Of a stretch of 64,000 bases of DNA, positions 35,406-47,770 are shown piece after piece. Every line of letters begins with the position of its first letter. Within the stretch, counting starts at the first letter, position 1. Source of the stretch: Dermatemys mawii (lineage: Eukaryota; Chordata; Testudines; Dermatemydidae). The notes under the pieces were generated by a model, which was given only the letters and a program-made list of their open reading frames with translations, made no database searches and was not told the origin of the DNA. The position numbers and the translations under genes were made by a program. The stretch spans positions 11,593,132 through 11,657,131 of the forward strand of contig ML677366.1 of NCBI GenBank assembly GCA_007922305.1, given 5' to 3'.

Positions 35406-36504
35406 TAAATCAAGCATGTCCTTTTTACAAGTGTGGGGATAAAGCTTTATCATTCTGACAATTTACCTCTATAAAGGAGTTGCAATAGAGACTCCATAGT
35501 TCAAGCTGTAGGACTATTTCCATTATAAGCTCACTTTTGGCTTCACTTCCAATTCCTGTTTCTAAAAAAAAACAAAAAACCCCCCTGATTTGCTTTCTGT
35601 ATACATTTTTTCATGTTGAGTCCCTGCCCAGAGAAGTCCATTTTTTTTAAAAAAAGCTGGAGGTTAATCAGAGAAGCCAGTTTAGTTATGCGACTGAAAA
35701 AATGGATGGCATTTCACTTTCTAAAAATGGGTTTTAACGTTTGCCTGCTCCTGGGCAAACATTGGGTTCTTATCAGTGCTGATCCTCTCTTAACACAGAT
35801 TCTGTATGGAATCTTGGAAAGAAATGTACCAGTCCACACTGAACTGACAGTGGGCAGAGTTCAAGTTGTTAGGCTAAGTCGTGGATAGGTAAATGATCCT
35901 TCAGATGAAAAGTTGTTTCTAGTTTCACTTTATATGCTCTTAATATTGCGGAGTTTGTAATTTGCTTACAAAGAGAGGGCAATGTGCAAAAGCTTGTCAT
36001 AGCTCAAATTCAATCATACCCGATGTGCACCAATAAATAAATCTGCTTTTCAATCTGTTTATGTATCTCTAATGTGCCCAGTGATATGCCTTGTACCTCT
36101 CAAAAGAGAAGACAGACCACCTTGCTGCCCTGAGGAATGTACAAACTAAATCAAACCTAACTGAGACAGGAAGAGAGCGACAATACAGTAACTCAGCTAG
36201 AGCTATTGGATGGTCTGCTGGAGTAATGTTTGGTGTATATGAGTTTTCACAGAGTTAATGAGTGTGTTCATTGCCTAATGTCATGTGGCTACTGTGTCAT
36301 AAATGTATCTTGATGGTTCTAAGTGGGAAAGGCATTCCATGCAGTGGAATAGCAGCGAGGAAAGCACAAAAATGTTTGTGAAAGTAGTGAGCAAATGTTG
36401 TAGGAAGGCTAGTGGCATTGGCAGAGCAGCTAAAATTCCTATTAGAATATTATTTGGTGTTCTACTGTGGTCATGCTTAACAATATATTATTTGCCTTAG
36501 ATCA

Positions 36505-36680
36505 CTGTTTCTCAGCCCATAGGTCGTGACTCCCCAGGGTGTCAAGAAAGGCAATCTAGGGGTCACAAAACATTGAAAATTTTACTACAATTAAAGCCAC
36601 TCTCTTCCCCTCCCTGCCCACCATTTTCCTTCAAGGACAAGTTTTCTTGACCTCTTGAAACACACTTAAATTATATAGGC
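36505..36680. mobile_element. Truncated hAT-type element end
   Basis: The left end actgtttctcagcccatagg followed by tcgtgactccccagggtgtc resembles the hAT end cagtgtttctcaacctgtgg with ggtcgcgacccc. No matching right end or target duplication was found. Confidence 0.5.
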
Positions 36681-39600
36681 TTGTTGTTGTGACTGATGCT
36701 TTACTAAAGAAGTAAGAGTAAAAAGTGAATGAGAGTCATGATGTTTTTTGATTTCCATTAAGGAGTTGCTGTGCAATATTGCAATTTCCTGTGATAACTT
36801 TGGGAGATCTGACAGTGTTAAATTTATGTATCGTCGCGGCCAGGGATTGTATGTAATTCCATGGGGAAGGATGACCACAGCTCTTCCAGGAACTAAGATT
36901 AGGTGAATTGACTCAAGTTGTGATACCTCCAGAGAAGTGTCACCACCTACAGAGGCATATATATTAGTTCAAACTGGATTCTCCAGAGACCAAAAGACAA
37001 AAAAATGGGCTTCTGAATAAGTAGTCTCAGTTTAAACTATCTCATGGCTGCCTTTCTCCTCCACCAAATGGTCAGAACCATGTGTCCAAAGGGGACCCCA
37101 ATTCTTCCTGGGAAGGGCTGGAAGGACTTTGATCTACTGTGGCCCTGTAAAACTGATGGATGACCTCTGGTAAGCTTCTAGGATGCATGTAGGAACTTGT
37201 ATTGTTTTGATGTTTTCCCTGTATTGCAAGGTCTGTGCATTAACTTAGGACTGCTCTTAATTATGCTGTTCATAAGCCATCAGAGAGAACTGAAGTGCAG
37301 ATGCTAGCTTGTTTAGGAAGTCTAGTTTGCTGGGAATATCACAATATAGTCTGAAAAAAACACCGGTCTGGAGAGGGAAAGATGCAGGTTTCCTCCCAAG
37401 AAAGGTAATGACTGGGAGCCTAAAAGTAGGTGCCAGTGATGTGACATGGAGGGGGAATACAGGTGTAGTTTTCCTGAACTGTGACAGTTGTCAACCTGAA
37501 AGAAAAGCCAGATATCTGCAAAATTATGACATAATCTCACAAAGATCTGTCCTGCCTTCATTTGCTCATTATGTTCAAAAGCCATATTGCATGTTCTTTT
37601 GACCATGTCTGCAGGATGGATAAAAAACCCTGGGACACTGTGCTCTCAAATTCTCCATTAATGAGCAAAGGGGTGCATGTCCTGACTCTGCCTGGCACAG
37701 CTCACTGGACCACCCCAGAGATTCTTGGATTTGCAGTATTGACTCACATCTGGGAACTTCAATATACAATGCCTGGTGCGATGCCATCAGCTGTAGTCAT
37801 TGTGGCTGGCACAATGGTCCTCAGTAGTCTATGCATGCTGGATGTTGATGGTGAACCTGAAAAGATTGGGAGAGACTGCTGTGAAATGGTGCTTCAGATA
37901 ACCAAATGGCTGGCTGCAGTGTTGTAAGTATTCCCTGTAGTAAGTTTAGGGGAACTGTTTCAGACACCAAGCATGTTTGTGTTTTTCAGGGCAAATGAGT
38001 TGATACCTACCACACGTAAAGAAAGTTCCTCCAGCATAGTCATTAGTGCAAGAAACAGGTGACCAGGACTGAGTATGCCATAAGTGTCGCTGACTGTTTG
38101 ATCTTGGGCAAATCACTTTGCTCTGCAACCTGTAAAATGAGCATAATCATGTTAATTATCACTTATTTCATAGAAATGTTGGGAAACCTCAGCTAATCTT
38201 TCTAATGCTATTTGACATGCTCTGGGAAAAGAGTTGTTACAGTCCAGATATTATTGCAAGGGGGGTCTTTGAAGCTGAGAGAAATGTTACCCCACTGGAG
38301 ACGGTCCCTTCAGATGGCTGTGTGTGTGCATTCATGTTCTGAAGCGTACTCGCGTGCACCGTTCCTGAAGACATTTCAAAGCAGGGAGCAGGGTCCTCTT
38401 GAGCAGTCTTAGCATTTGTCATGCTTGTTGCTTAATTACTCCCCTCTTTTGAACTGATTGCCAAAGTCAGAACCTGTCCCAGACACACTCACCCCTGAAT
38501 CTGATGTTTTGTCAGATGGAGGGAAGGAGAACATCAAAGCATTTGAGGGGATAGAATACGGTTACCCTTTAGGAGAACATGCCCCTGGGGTTAGCAGAAC
38601 ACGTTTGATCCCATTAGATATAAATGAATTGTCACTCCCTTCTCTGAAAACTGTACTGGCTATTTTATGTGAAATTTCTGAGAGACCTTTACTGCCTGCA
38701 GATCAGTGAATAAAGTGTTTGCAGTACGCTGCACTGAATACCCATCTGGTTTTGCTTTAAATTGGGCGCAGATACTCTGTTGTTTGGGGTTTGCCTCTCT
38801 GTTCTGTTCTGTTCTGTTCATGGGAACTCTGTTCAGCATGCCTAATGGATGTCTGCTACGAGAACATGAATGCAGTGCCAGTTTATTTGACAACGGGAAT
38901 CCAGATATCACACCTGGGATTTCTCTTGCTACTCTCCTAACTGAAAAGCCTGTACTAGTGTCAGATAGGCAGAGGAATTGCTTAGTTTCGTTTAGAAGAT
39001 GTAAGAAGTGAATGACCTGAACTATTTTATCTGTGCTGCCTTACTGCTTTAACTATTACTTGGTGGTGAAGCCCTTGTTTTGAAGTTAGCATTTTACTTC
39101 CATTGCATTCACAAGTGATTTAGTTACAGTGATATACACAATTCAGTTATAATAGGGATAGGTAAGTGAAGACAATACAAGTAACATTTCATTAGTTTTC
39201 GTGCAGTTTGCGCTCAAACATCTTCTCATCTTAGCACTAACACACACTTTGGTCTAGGGTTATTCAATTGCAAGGGATACATAATGTAATGCGATTAGTA
39301 ATCAGCAAGTAATTAAGGCAATATCATTCACATTTCCTTTGAACTAAAATAAAGTGTGAGTGAATTAGTACACTTAACATTTCTTTGACATTAACGCACA
39401 AGTGAATTGACCTATTGCTCAGACCTGAGCTGGCTTGTCAGTATCACAGGGGTATTATAGGCATGTTTTGCAGATGAGATGCTTCTGGAAATAAAGAGAA
39501 AATTAAAGTTTAAAAAATAGCAGCAGCAAAAGCCATACTTGTCCTATATGTCATGGAGAGTCTTTCATTATGAATTATTTTTAACTTTACAGCCTAGGAA

Positions 39601-39998
39601 ACAGCCACGCCAGGTTGCTAACAGTGTCTGTCTTGGTGAAAACAGAAAATGTGCAACACCTGAACTGGTTTGCATGGGATGATGCCAAGTACATTGCATC
39701 AATATTTTTGTGTAGGAGGGATTGTAAAGTTTACCAGACACTTGCTGTCTAGAGGACTAATCCAGCAGCCTGAGGAATTAATGAAAGGCAGGGTGGAAGG
39801 ACCCCATTGGCAAAGTCCAGGAGCAATAACCTAGTAAGAAACTCACACACCCCGATAGCCCTCAGTTGCTGTGATTTCTACCTGGGTGCTGTCCTTGGAT
39901 CTTGATTAAGACTTGTCTATTGTAGTAATGTACTTATTGCTGACAATGGGTGTCATCGACTGATGGCAAGGATGGTTAAACTGCAAATCCAGGATTCG

Positions 39999-40067
39999 CA
40001 CCATTTCAGAAACCGTGTTCCAGACCTTGCTCTGAGCGGAGCTCAGCCCCAGGTTTCTGAAATGGTG
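39999..40067. repeat. Perfect 16-bp inverted repeat with 37-base loop
   Basis: caccatttcagaaacc (39999-40014) is exactly complementary to ggtttctgaaatggtg (40052-40067). The loop contains a smaller palindrome, gagcggagctc. It lies in a region with long antisense frames of unknown origin. Confidence 0.9.
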
Positions 40068-41806
40068 TTGAAATTGGTTTTGTCTTCTCCTGCAGTGAAG
40101 CAATTTTAGCACTGGTTTTGCCACACCCGCTGCTTCATCGTTCACATCAGCCTTTAGCTAGTAGGTGTTTTATAAATCTGAATCGCCACTCCATTCTAGC
40201 TGCTGGAAGGGAGAAGGCGTTTTGTGGCTCATCTCCTAATTCCAGAGCCTCCAGGTTGCAGGGAGAGGTCTCAGCTACTCTTTCTCCGATAGCCCCTATT
40301 TTTGTGTGTCCTCCTCTCCTGTGGAAGCCTCTGTTGCCTGCCCCTGTTGCACATGTTTTTCTCCAGAAGCAGCATGACATTAACTTGATACTTGACAATT
40401 TGCTGCCTACAGAGTCCTGAATAACAGCTGTGAAACTGACCTTTCCACTGATATTGACCATTTGTCTGAGGATTGACAAATCTAGGAAAACAGCAGAGGC
40501 ATTGGAGCTGCCTGTGTTCAGACTGGAAAGACAAACCTGCATTTGGTTATATCTGGAAGGTTTTCTTCCTGACCATATGGGCTAAAACTTCTTTTTCTTT
40601 ATAAATGAAAGAGATAACTGAGATCCCCCCCGACCCAAACACAAGGGAAGACTTCCCACTCATCGTCCTTGGGTGTGGGTAAATGAAATTCCCAAGCCCA
40701 ATTGTGAAAAATACTTCAACTCCTTTATTTAATAAAATAAATAAATAAACAGGGTTTGATCAACGTAGTAAGATGCTGAGGTCATGGGTAGAGAGAGCAG
40801 CTTTTCCAGTAATTAGTAAAGGGTCTGTGCTTGTTCTGGCAAAAACAGTAATGACGTCAGTCTACCATTGGAGCGAGAGACAGAGAGAGACTGCAGAGAA
40901 CATTGAACTTGAAACATAAACCTTATTATTAAAGGGGTTTGTCAGACAATTTTAAGTGTTGGTCATGCTAAAAAGATGAGATTTTTTTCCCACCTTTTAA
41001 ATTGCAAGGGAGTTTATCTTGCATTTTCTGGGTCTATGAAACTGCTGCCCTGTTGCACTGGCCTTTCATTAAAATAAGTAAATGAAAAGTCAGCAGAGCT
41101 GTGAAAATAAGCTGCTTCTCACTCTTTTTTTGGTAAATATGAAAGCAGCAATTTCCCTGTTCTCTGGGATACAGCAAGCTTAGTTCTGTCATGTGAAACC
41201 AAATCCAAATGGCAGGTGCAGTATTGAACAAAAGAGATGTAACCACACAGATACAATATGTCTGATGCATGTTATGTTCCAGTATTAATTGTTGCTTTTT
41301 GGTTGCTTAAATGCAGCCAGTTCGTTGTCTTCACTGGCTAGCTGCTTCAAATGCTGACACTTGTGCTTTATTTCTGATGGGCTGCCATGGTGTCTCAGAA
41401 TTCTTTAAAATAGGGCTCTGTGAACTGAAGGGGAGATTTTCAAAGGCCAAATGGGAGTTAAGTACCAAAGTCCTCTTACTCTCATTTGTGGCTCAGAAAA
41501 CCTTCTCCTGAGTCTGTTAGCAGTCCTGAATTTCTCTCTTGAGGGCTGAAGTTAGCCCACTAACAAGAAGGTTGTGATGTGATCACTAGATAAAAGAGTG
41601 AGTGGGTTCTCGTGCAGGAGGTACCACTGAGAACTTTTTGCCGTATGGTGTTTTCCTTTATACGCAAAAAGTAATGTGTCCAGGGACACATGTGCAGGTG
41701 TGTATACACTAATGGGGGTGACCAATGTCCAGATGCACGTTACTTTAGCTTAGTCATTTCTCTTCTCCATTACAATTATGTTCATTTCCTTGGTTTTATT
41801 TTACAG

Positions 41807-42103
41807 GCCATGACTGCTGTGAGACCGTGAAGGTGGCACTTTGCGCTGCCAAGGAAGGGCTTCCAGTTCTGGTGGTGGCAGAGGAAAGTTTTCAGTTCAT
41901 TCAAGATGAGGCCTATGATGCAGCTCAATTTCTAGCAACCTGCGCTGGAAACCAGCAAGCACTGAACTTCACAAGATTCCTGGACCAGTCAAGGCCTCCC
42001 TCTGGGGATGTGGATTTTCTGGATGAGAAAGTGGCGTTGGCATTTCGGCATCTGAAACTGCCAGCAGAATGGAATGTGTTGGGAACAGACCAGACGCTTA
42101 ATG
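41807..42103 (+). CDS. AKAP13: AKAP13 third coding exon (residues 60-158)
   Basis: A 297-bp exon after ttttacag and before the donor gtgaga. The frame enters at phase 1, completing glycine 60, and leaves at phase 1. It encodes GHDCCETVKVALCAAKEGLP, then VAEESFQFIQDEAYDAAQF, LATCAGNQQALNFTRFLDQ and RHLKLPAEWNVLGTDQTLN, the highly conserved block of the AKAP13 N terminus. The frame is open throughout. The central variable part (RPPSGDVDFLDEKVALAF) is also of AKAP13 type. The visible frame runs a few codons into the intron before a stop, so the donor is needed to define the end. Confidence 0.97.
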
Positions 42104-43245
42104 GTGAGAACTAGTAGCAACTGAGTAATGTGTGTATATGAGAGAGAGAAAAGATCGCTGTCTGTGTTGCAATGTTTCTCTCGTGGAGAGTCCCTCTGCT
42201 ATATAAGGGGATTCTCCTATTGACCAGCAGACAGATCAATGACCTATGCTTTGAGCTTTAGCCATGCTGAAGATGCCCTGGTGCAACTTTCCCCAACACC
42301 CCAGGCATTTCCACATAGTTTGGAGCAGGGCCTCGTCCTCTTATCTTGTCACACAGACTAGTGCTTTTCTCTACCTCTTTTGTAATAAAGGAGTACAAAT
42401 TGTCTTCAGTGAATCAGTGTTCTAATATCATGCACAGAGAGTTCTTTTTTTTTATATGGGGAGTGTGTGTATCAGTATGACAGTGATGACTGCAAGACTT
42501 ATAAATAAATATCAAGTTTGGTCCAAAGTCATGTTAAAACATATTCCTGTGCAGCTGGTACCCTGGTACGATCCTCTGGCTAGCTAGCAGCATTCATAGT
42601 GCTAGGCATGTTCCATGCTGTGCTCAGTTGTTCAGAGAATGATAAGAAAGTGGAGCACGGCATGTGGAAAATAAAGGGTTAAACGCTGAGGCAGTTTCCA
42701 GTGCATAGAGGGCAAGTGGGAAGTTAGTTTGTAGAAGGCCCAGAAGATATGGGCATGGGGAATTACGGGAATGATGACTGAGGACTGATAAGGCTTGGGC
42801 CCAGGTATTTGCACCTTTGCTAGCTCTACACTGCAAAGCAGGCTTGTAGGTGGGCAGGTCATCGCTTGATCCACACACCCATCCGCACCCTAGACAAGCT
42901 CACCAACTCGGAATGTAGTTGCTTACTAGGTGTGGGTTTAATGGCTGTGAGTGTGGATGCTGGAGGGGATAAGTACTTCTGCACACCTTCATCTGCAGAG
43001 AGCGTGCAGCATAACAGAGCTGTAGAGTTCTTGCCAAATATTGAAACAGAACTACGAAGAGCCACAAGTTTACAACAAGTACACCTGCTTGGAGCCCTGT
43101 GCCTGGGTGTCACATGGGAATTCGGAGAACACATATAGATTCATGGTGCATTATATTTTTTGTAGTGACTTATGGCATATGCCTGGACACAGGGGATGTG
43201 ATAGTGAGATCTGTACTATATTACTGCATGAACTCCCTTCTCTTT

Positions 43246-43286
43246 AAAAAAAAAAAAAAAAAAAAAAAAGAGGGGGGGGGAGGGGG
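43246..43286. repeat. A24 then G-rich run
   Basis: Twenty-four As, then gag, nine Gs interrupted by A, and five more Gs. It is a homopurine tract, prone to slippage, possibly the poly(A) relic of a retroposon with no recognisable body upstream. Confidence 0.9.
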
Positions 43287-45739
43287 CGTAGCTGGGTGGG
43301 AAGGTAACGAATCCTTTGCGTGTGGTGGAACATGAATTGTTCTCTGCAGACTAGCATGGCAACTTTGTTCTCACACAGCATGGTTTTCTATCATGTTTTG
43401 TGGCTGCTGCTCTTGTGTCTCAGTGAATAGCTAACCACTGTTTGGTTTTATTATAAATATGTGTGCCTGGGCAGGTCATCGAACCAAGGTTAGTGGGGGT
43501 TCACAGTTTTGTACATATTTGGTGGTTTCTGCTTTAAATTTCAACTACTGTGTCATTTGCTTACAGGTAGGTAAATAAGCAATGCTGCCATTTCTTTCCT
43601 TTCGTTGCATAGCTCCTATATTCTTGTTGTGGTTTGTGCAATTTTTTTTTTTTACCCCGTCTCACTTTAAAGATATTGCTAACCCAGGAATTTACGTGCT
43701 GCTGTGTAATAATGAAGTACATTTAACTGACTAACACTGTTATTAGCCAGACAGTCGAAAATCATGTCTGAATCATTGGTGATTTAGGGCCTAATTTTCA
43801 GACATACTGACCATCAGTCTCTCTCTTCGACTTCAGTTGCATTCGTGAGAGTTCAGCACTTGTGAAAATCAGGCCCATAGCATTTAAATTGTTCTGCTTA
43901 AGAAAAACAATTGTGTCTGAAAGCCACGAATATTCAGGGATGAATGACACCTGTGGAGCGTCTATTTACAATATCCATTTAAAAAAAGAAGAGCTCCTTG
44001 TGGCCATCAGTGTAATGGGACCTTACTGAGGGGTTTTTCCTGGGAAGTGGGTGGGAACGATGTTTGTTAACCGAAGATAATATAGATGAATAAATGAGTT
44101 TTATGTAATAGGATTAAATGTGTTTAGAGCCACAAATAGATGACTTCATTTATATTGAGTCTCACAAGCATTCCCTGATTATGAGTCCTCCCTGCACTTA
44201 ACTGTTTAAAGGCAGTTTATTGATTGCTTGCCTGTCTTTGATCCTTCCATCACCAGCCTTTTGTCTAAGAAGCTGTGCCTTTAACATAGATGCAGTACAA
44301 AAGGAAAAGGATTTTTTATGTGACTTTGGGCCAGCGGTTGTTGGATGCTGCTATCAGTGTTGTTGGGGTTTTTTTGTTTGTTTGCTTAAGCCCCCGAAAA
44401 ACAGGACTGACAAAAGTATCAACCAGCTCTTAACTGTAGCCATTTAAGAGGACATGTCTCTAATTCAGAGATGATTCTATAGTCTGACCCTTCCTGATTG
44501 TGTCTAAAGATAGACAGGAGAATGAAATGACTCATAGTTCCTACTAAGAGCAATTAAGGAAGTGATGGACTAACTCAGCGTTTCTGTAGAGGCAGAATTT
44601 GGATATTGGCCCCTCAGTCCAGTAAAGTTCTTTGCTTCTTGTTAGGTGGTAGGGTTGTCTATGGAGAATTCCCTATTTCATCTTTTCTCTTCACTCTGCT
44701 CCTCCCTCTTTCATTGGCCTGAGGTGCAACTGTCTTTGGAACTGAGGAGGATGTCATGGAGCTCATCACCACCACTCCCAGAGGAGACAGAAAGGTCACT
44801 AAAGAGTGATGCCCAATTATAGCTGGTCGAAATTTTTCAGCTAATCTTTTGCATCAGTATACATTAGTGCTTGAACTTGGACCACCGTCCCCAGCAGTGA
44901 TGAGTCGCCATAGCATTTACGTTCTGTGTGATCTTAAAGAAGTATATGCACATTCAACAGACAGAGCAGTGATTATGTAAACTTTCTAAAGAGCTTCATA
45001 ATCTTACATTATTTTTCTGTCCTGTATTTTGCTAGTTTCTTTTCTTCCTTTTCTTTTCCCGAGTATATCAGCATGTTTAACTACTTAAATATGAGAGAGA
45101 GAGACATACACCATGGGACTTTTTAAGGATTAGTGTTAATGGTTTTCCCACTGGTCTTACATTTTTGCCAAGTTACGTTTTTCATTCTCTGGGAGCTTCC
45201 CATTATTCAAGGCCAAAGGTGTGCTTTCCATGTAACCAGATCTTAAAGATTTTTTTTTCCTCAGCTGCAGGTAACAAACTCCTCTCATAGGACTATATAG
45301 TGTATGAATTTTGCAGCAGCCATAGGAGATTTTAAACTGTTCCAATGGAAGATTTTTTTTAAAAAAGATGGAATATGTAACCATTTTATCTCAAATGGTT
45401 GCACTGGAGAAATTCACTTAGCCCAAAAAAGAAAGTAATTTTAATTTATTTCAACCTGGCCTCTCTACTCTCCTCTTTTATCCCTCACTCACCTTTCTTT
45501 TGATCATTTTTTCCTATCTTTCCCCACCGTAGGTTAACTTAAAAGTTTCATTAAAAAGATTAATCAGTAATTATACATAAAATTATGCATGTCATCTGAA
45601 AATATTGTAAATTAACCAGTTCTTTTATATAAAAAAACTGTATTCATTTTTCAAAATAGTATAACCCCCCCAAACTAAATTATAAAATTAAAAAACCTAC
45701 AGCCCCAAAACAAAATATATCTAGCAACACAATGTAATT

Positions 45740-45950
45740 TATCAATCAGGATCATCGCGTCTCATCTAGATGCAATAAATCGATCCCTCAGTGCACTCCC
45801 TGTCAACTCTGGAGTAAAAGGAGTAAGCGGAGTTGACGGGGAAGCTGCCGCGATTGACTCGCTGCCATGAGGACGGCCAGGTAAGTCGACCTAAGATACT
45901 TCAACTTCAGCTACGTGAATATCTCGTCCTGGTAGTGTAGCCAGGCCTCA
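45740..45950. mobile_element. MITE right half (gtgtagccaggcctc end)
   Basis: gatgcaataaatcgatccct, aagcggagttgacggggaag, taagtcgacctaagatact and ggtagtgtagccaggcctc form a block remembered from turtle genomes. The right terminal motif belongs to the 'gtctacac' group. The left end is lost. It is more CpG-rich than its surroundings. Confidence 0.6.
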
Positions 45951-46134
45951 GGCCCTGATCCAATGATCATTAAAGAGAATGAAAAGACTGCCTTTGATTT
46001 CAGTAGGCTATGGATCAGCCCCTTAGCCTCTGATCCCGCACATGTTTAGCTTTACACACAAGTAGTCTCACTGCTTCAGTGGGGCACTATTCACAGAGCA
46101 TAAAGCTAAAGGGTGGGGGGAGGTCAAGTCTTTG

Positions 46135-46280
46135 CAGGATTAAAGCCTTTGATTGTAAAACCTTTGCGGGGAATAGGGATTATGTCTTCATATGTTCTGT
46201 TCAGCACCTAGCAAAAAGGACCATAGAACCTGATTGGGAGCTGTAGATACTGCAGTATAACTAAGTATCATTAATTATAT
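46135..46280 (+). mobile_element. L3/CR1-type ancient repeat tail
   Basis: gattgtaaaacctttgcggg, gaatagggattatgtcttc, gttctgttcagcacctagca and accatagaacctgattggg match the old tail with the form attgtaagctctttggggca, ggtctgtacagcacctagc and ggggtcctg. The copy at 57768-57890 is the same family, inverted. Confidence 0.6.
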
Positions 46281-47609
46281 CAATAGCAGTTGTAGGAGAA
46301 ATAGGGGAACCCAGTTCTGAAGTCTTACTAATTAGAAAGGTTTTCAGCGCAACTCTAAATTGTTTATCAATGACCTTATCTTGTAACATATTCCCAATGT
46401 CCCTATTTAAGGCAGTGTTCGTCTCCAAATTTCTGATTTGTTCCTAATTTCCTGCTCTGATTTCTGATCCTGCTTCACCAGGCCGAGATATTTGGTAATA
46501 ATCCTTTCAGTAATTTTGAATGCTACGGTTTGATCATCTGCAAAATATTTTTCTCTCTAGCATTTATACAAACTCAATCTCTCTTGCTTTTTCTTATGAC
46601 AAATGCTATTAAAAGGTATAATCATGTTTCATGCTCTTCAAGTCATTACTATATTCTTGAGAAAAGGCAGCACAATAACTTGACACTAAGCTATAGCCTG
46701 TGGACCCAATTAGAAAGGAGGAGAGGGACTGTACAATCCTGTGTAAGTTTTGAGCATGAGTTGGTTATGTTCATGCAAACTAGTTTATTTTTACAATCAC
46801 AATTCTACTTCTGCCCTACACTAAATAGGCTTCCATCTCAGAATGCAAACTGTTCTCCTGACATCTGCCTTGCCAACTGTGAATTGGTAAGAGTTGTGTA
46901 AGCACTTGACAGCCTGCTCTCTGGTAGTGAAGGAAGTGCAAAGAAACAGACTCACAACTAGACTTCATGACATTGAGTAGATCAATAAATTAATTGATTC
47001 CATCCCCTTCACCCTGCACTCAGCTTGATTCAGAAGGTTTACAAGCAGTCTAGGTGCAGCCTTATATATTTGATTCTTGTTTCTATCAAATAAATGACAT
47101 ACCAGTTATATTTCCAAAAGAAAACCTATTAAAAAAAAAACCCCAAATAACGGTCACTCTTAAAAATGGCGCTCCATTTGTTTAGGATTTTCATGTTTGC
47201 AAAGTTTCTGATAAGTTAGTCTTCCTTTTTCTGCTGGCTTTTCTTACACATTACTGTAGCTTATGCCAGAGGTGAAGGATGCACCCCACTGATGTGTAAA
47301 ATGTGGGAAAAACTAAATGAGTAAAAAAAAAAATTTAATTTTTTTTAACTATCGTGTTTTTCTCTTTACTATTTTTAATTACTGCATTTCATGTGATCAG
47401 TACATCTTCTGTGTTGTGTTTTGGCTCAGACAATGAGTTGGTAGTATATAATTTGTCATGTCCATTTTAGAAAAAAAGCACAACTACCCGAGATACTAAC
47501 AAGTAGAACAAAGCATTGGCGAAGACTGACTTAAAAAAAAAAAAATCCCCATGCCCTTGCTCCCATGCCCCTGCTGAAAAATCTCCCATCAAACATCTGT
47601 TTGTCCACA

Positions 47610-47770
47610 GATCTAAAAGTACCTTACAAAGGATGGTATCATTACCTTCATTGTACAACCAGGGGGAAACCTTGGCAAAGGTCACACAGTCGGTAGCAGA
47701 GCTGGGGATGATAGAATGTAGGTTTTGCTGACTTTCCAGGCCTGTGTCCTATCCGCTGGCCCACTCTGTG
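47610..47770 (-). mobile_element. MIR-type SINE
   Basis: accttacaaaggatggtatc, attaccttcattgtacaacc, aaaggtcacacagtcggtag, cagagctggggatgatag and cctatccgctggcccactc give the antisense MIR order, including part of the tRNA-like head at the right. The 71-codon frame here is not a gene. Confidence 0.8.

Larger units (their letters stand above)
26778..41806 (+). other. AKAP13: AKAP13 intron B (15.0 kb)
   Basis: Phase-1 intron from gtaagt to ttttattttacag. The mobile elements are listed separately. Nothing was recognised in about 27650-28815, 29700-31400, 31670-32380, 32620-34560, 34890-35150, 35410-36500, 36700-39990 and 40560-41800. A short (ttctg)n run lies at 38798-38820. The 121-codon frame at 37562-37927 and the 131-codon antisense frame at 40147-40542 have no recognised match. 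Confidence 0.85.

Noticed and set aside
46530..46901. 123-codon frame in intron C
   Set aside because: No domain, no AKAP13 similarity and AT-rich composition like the surrounding intron; chance frame.
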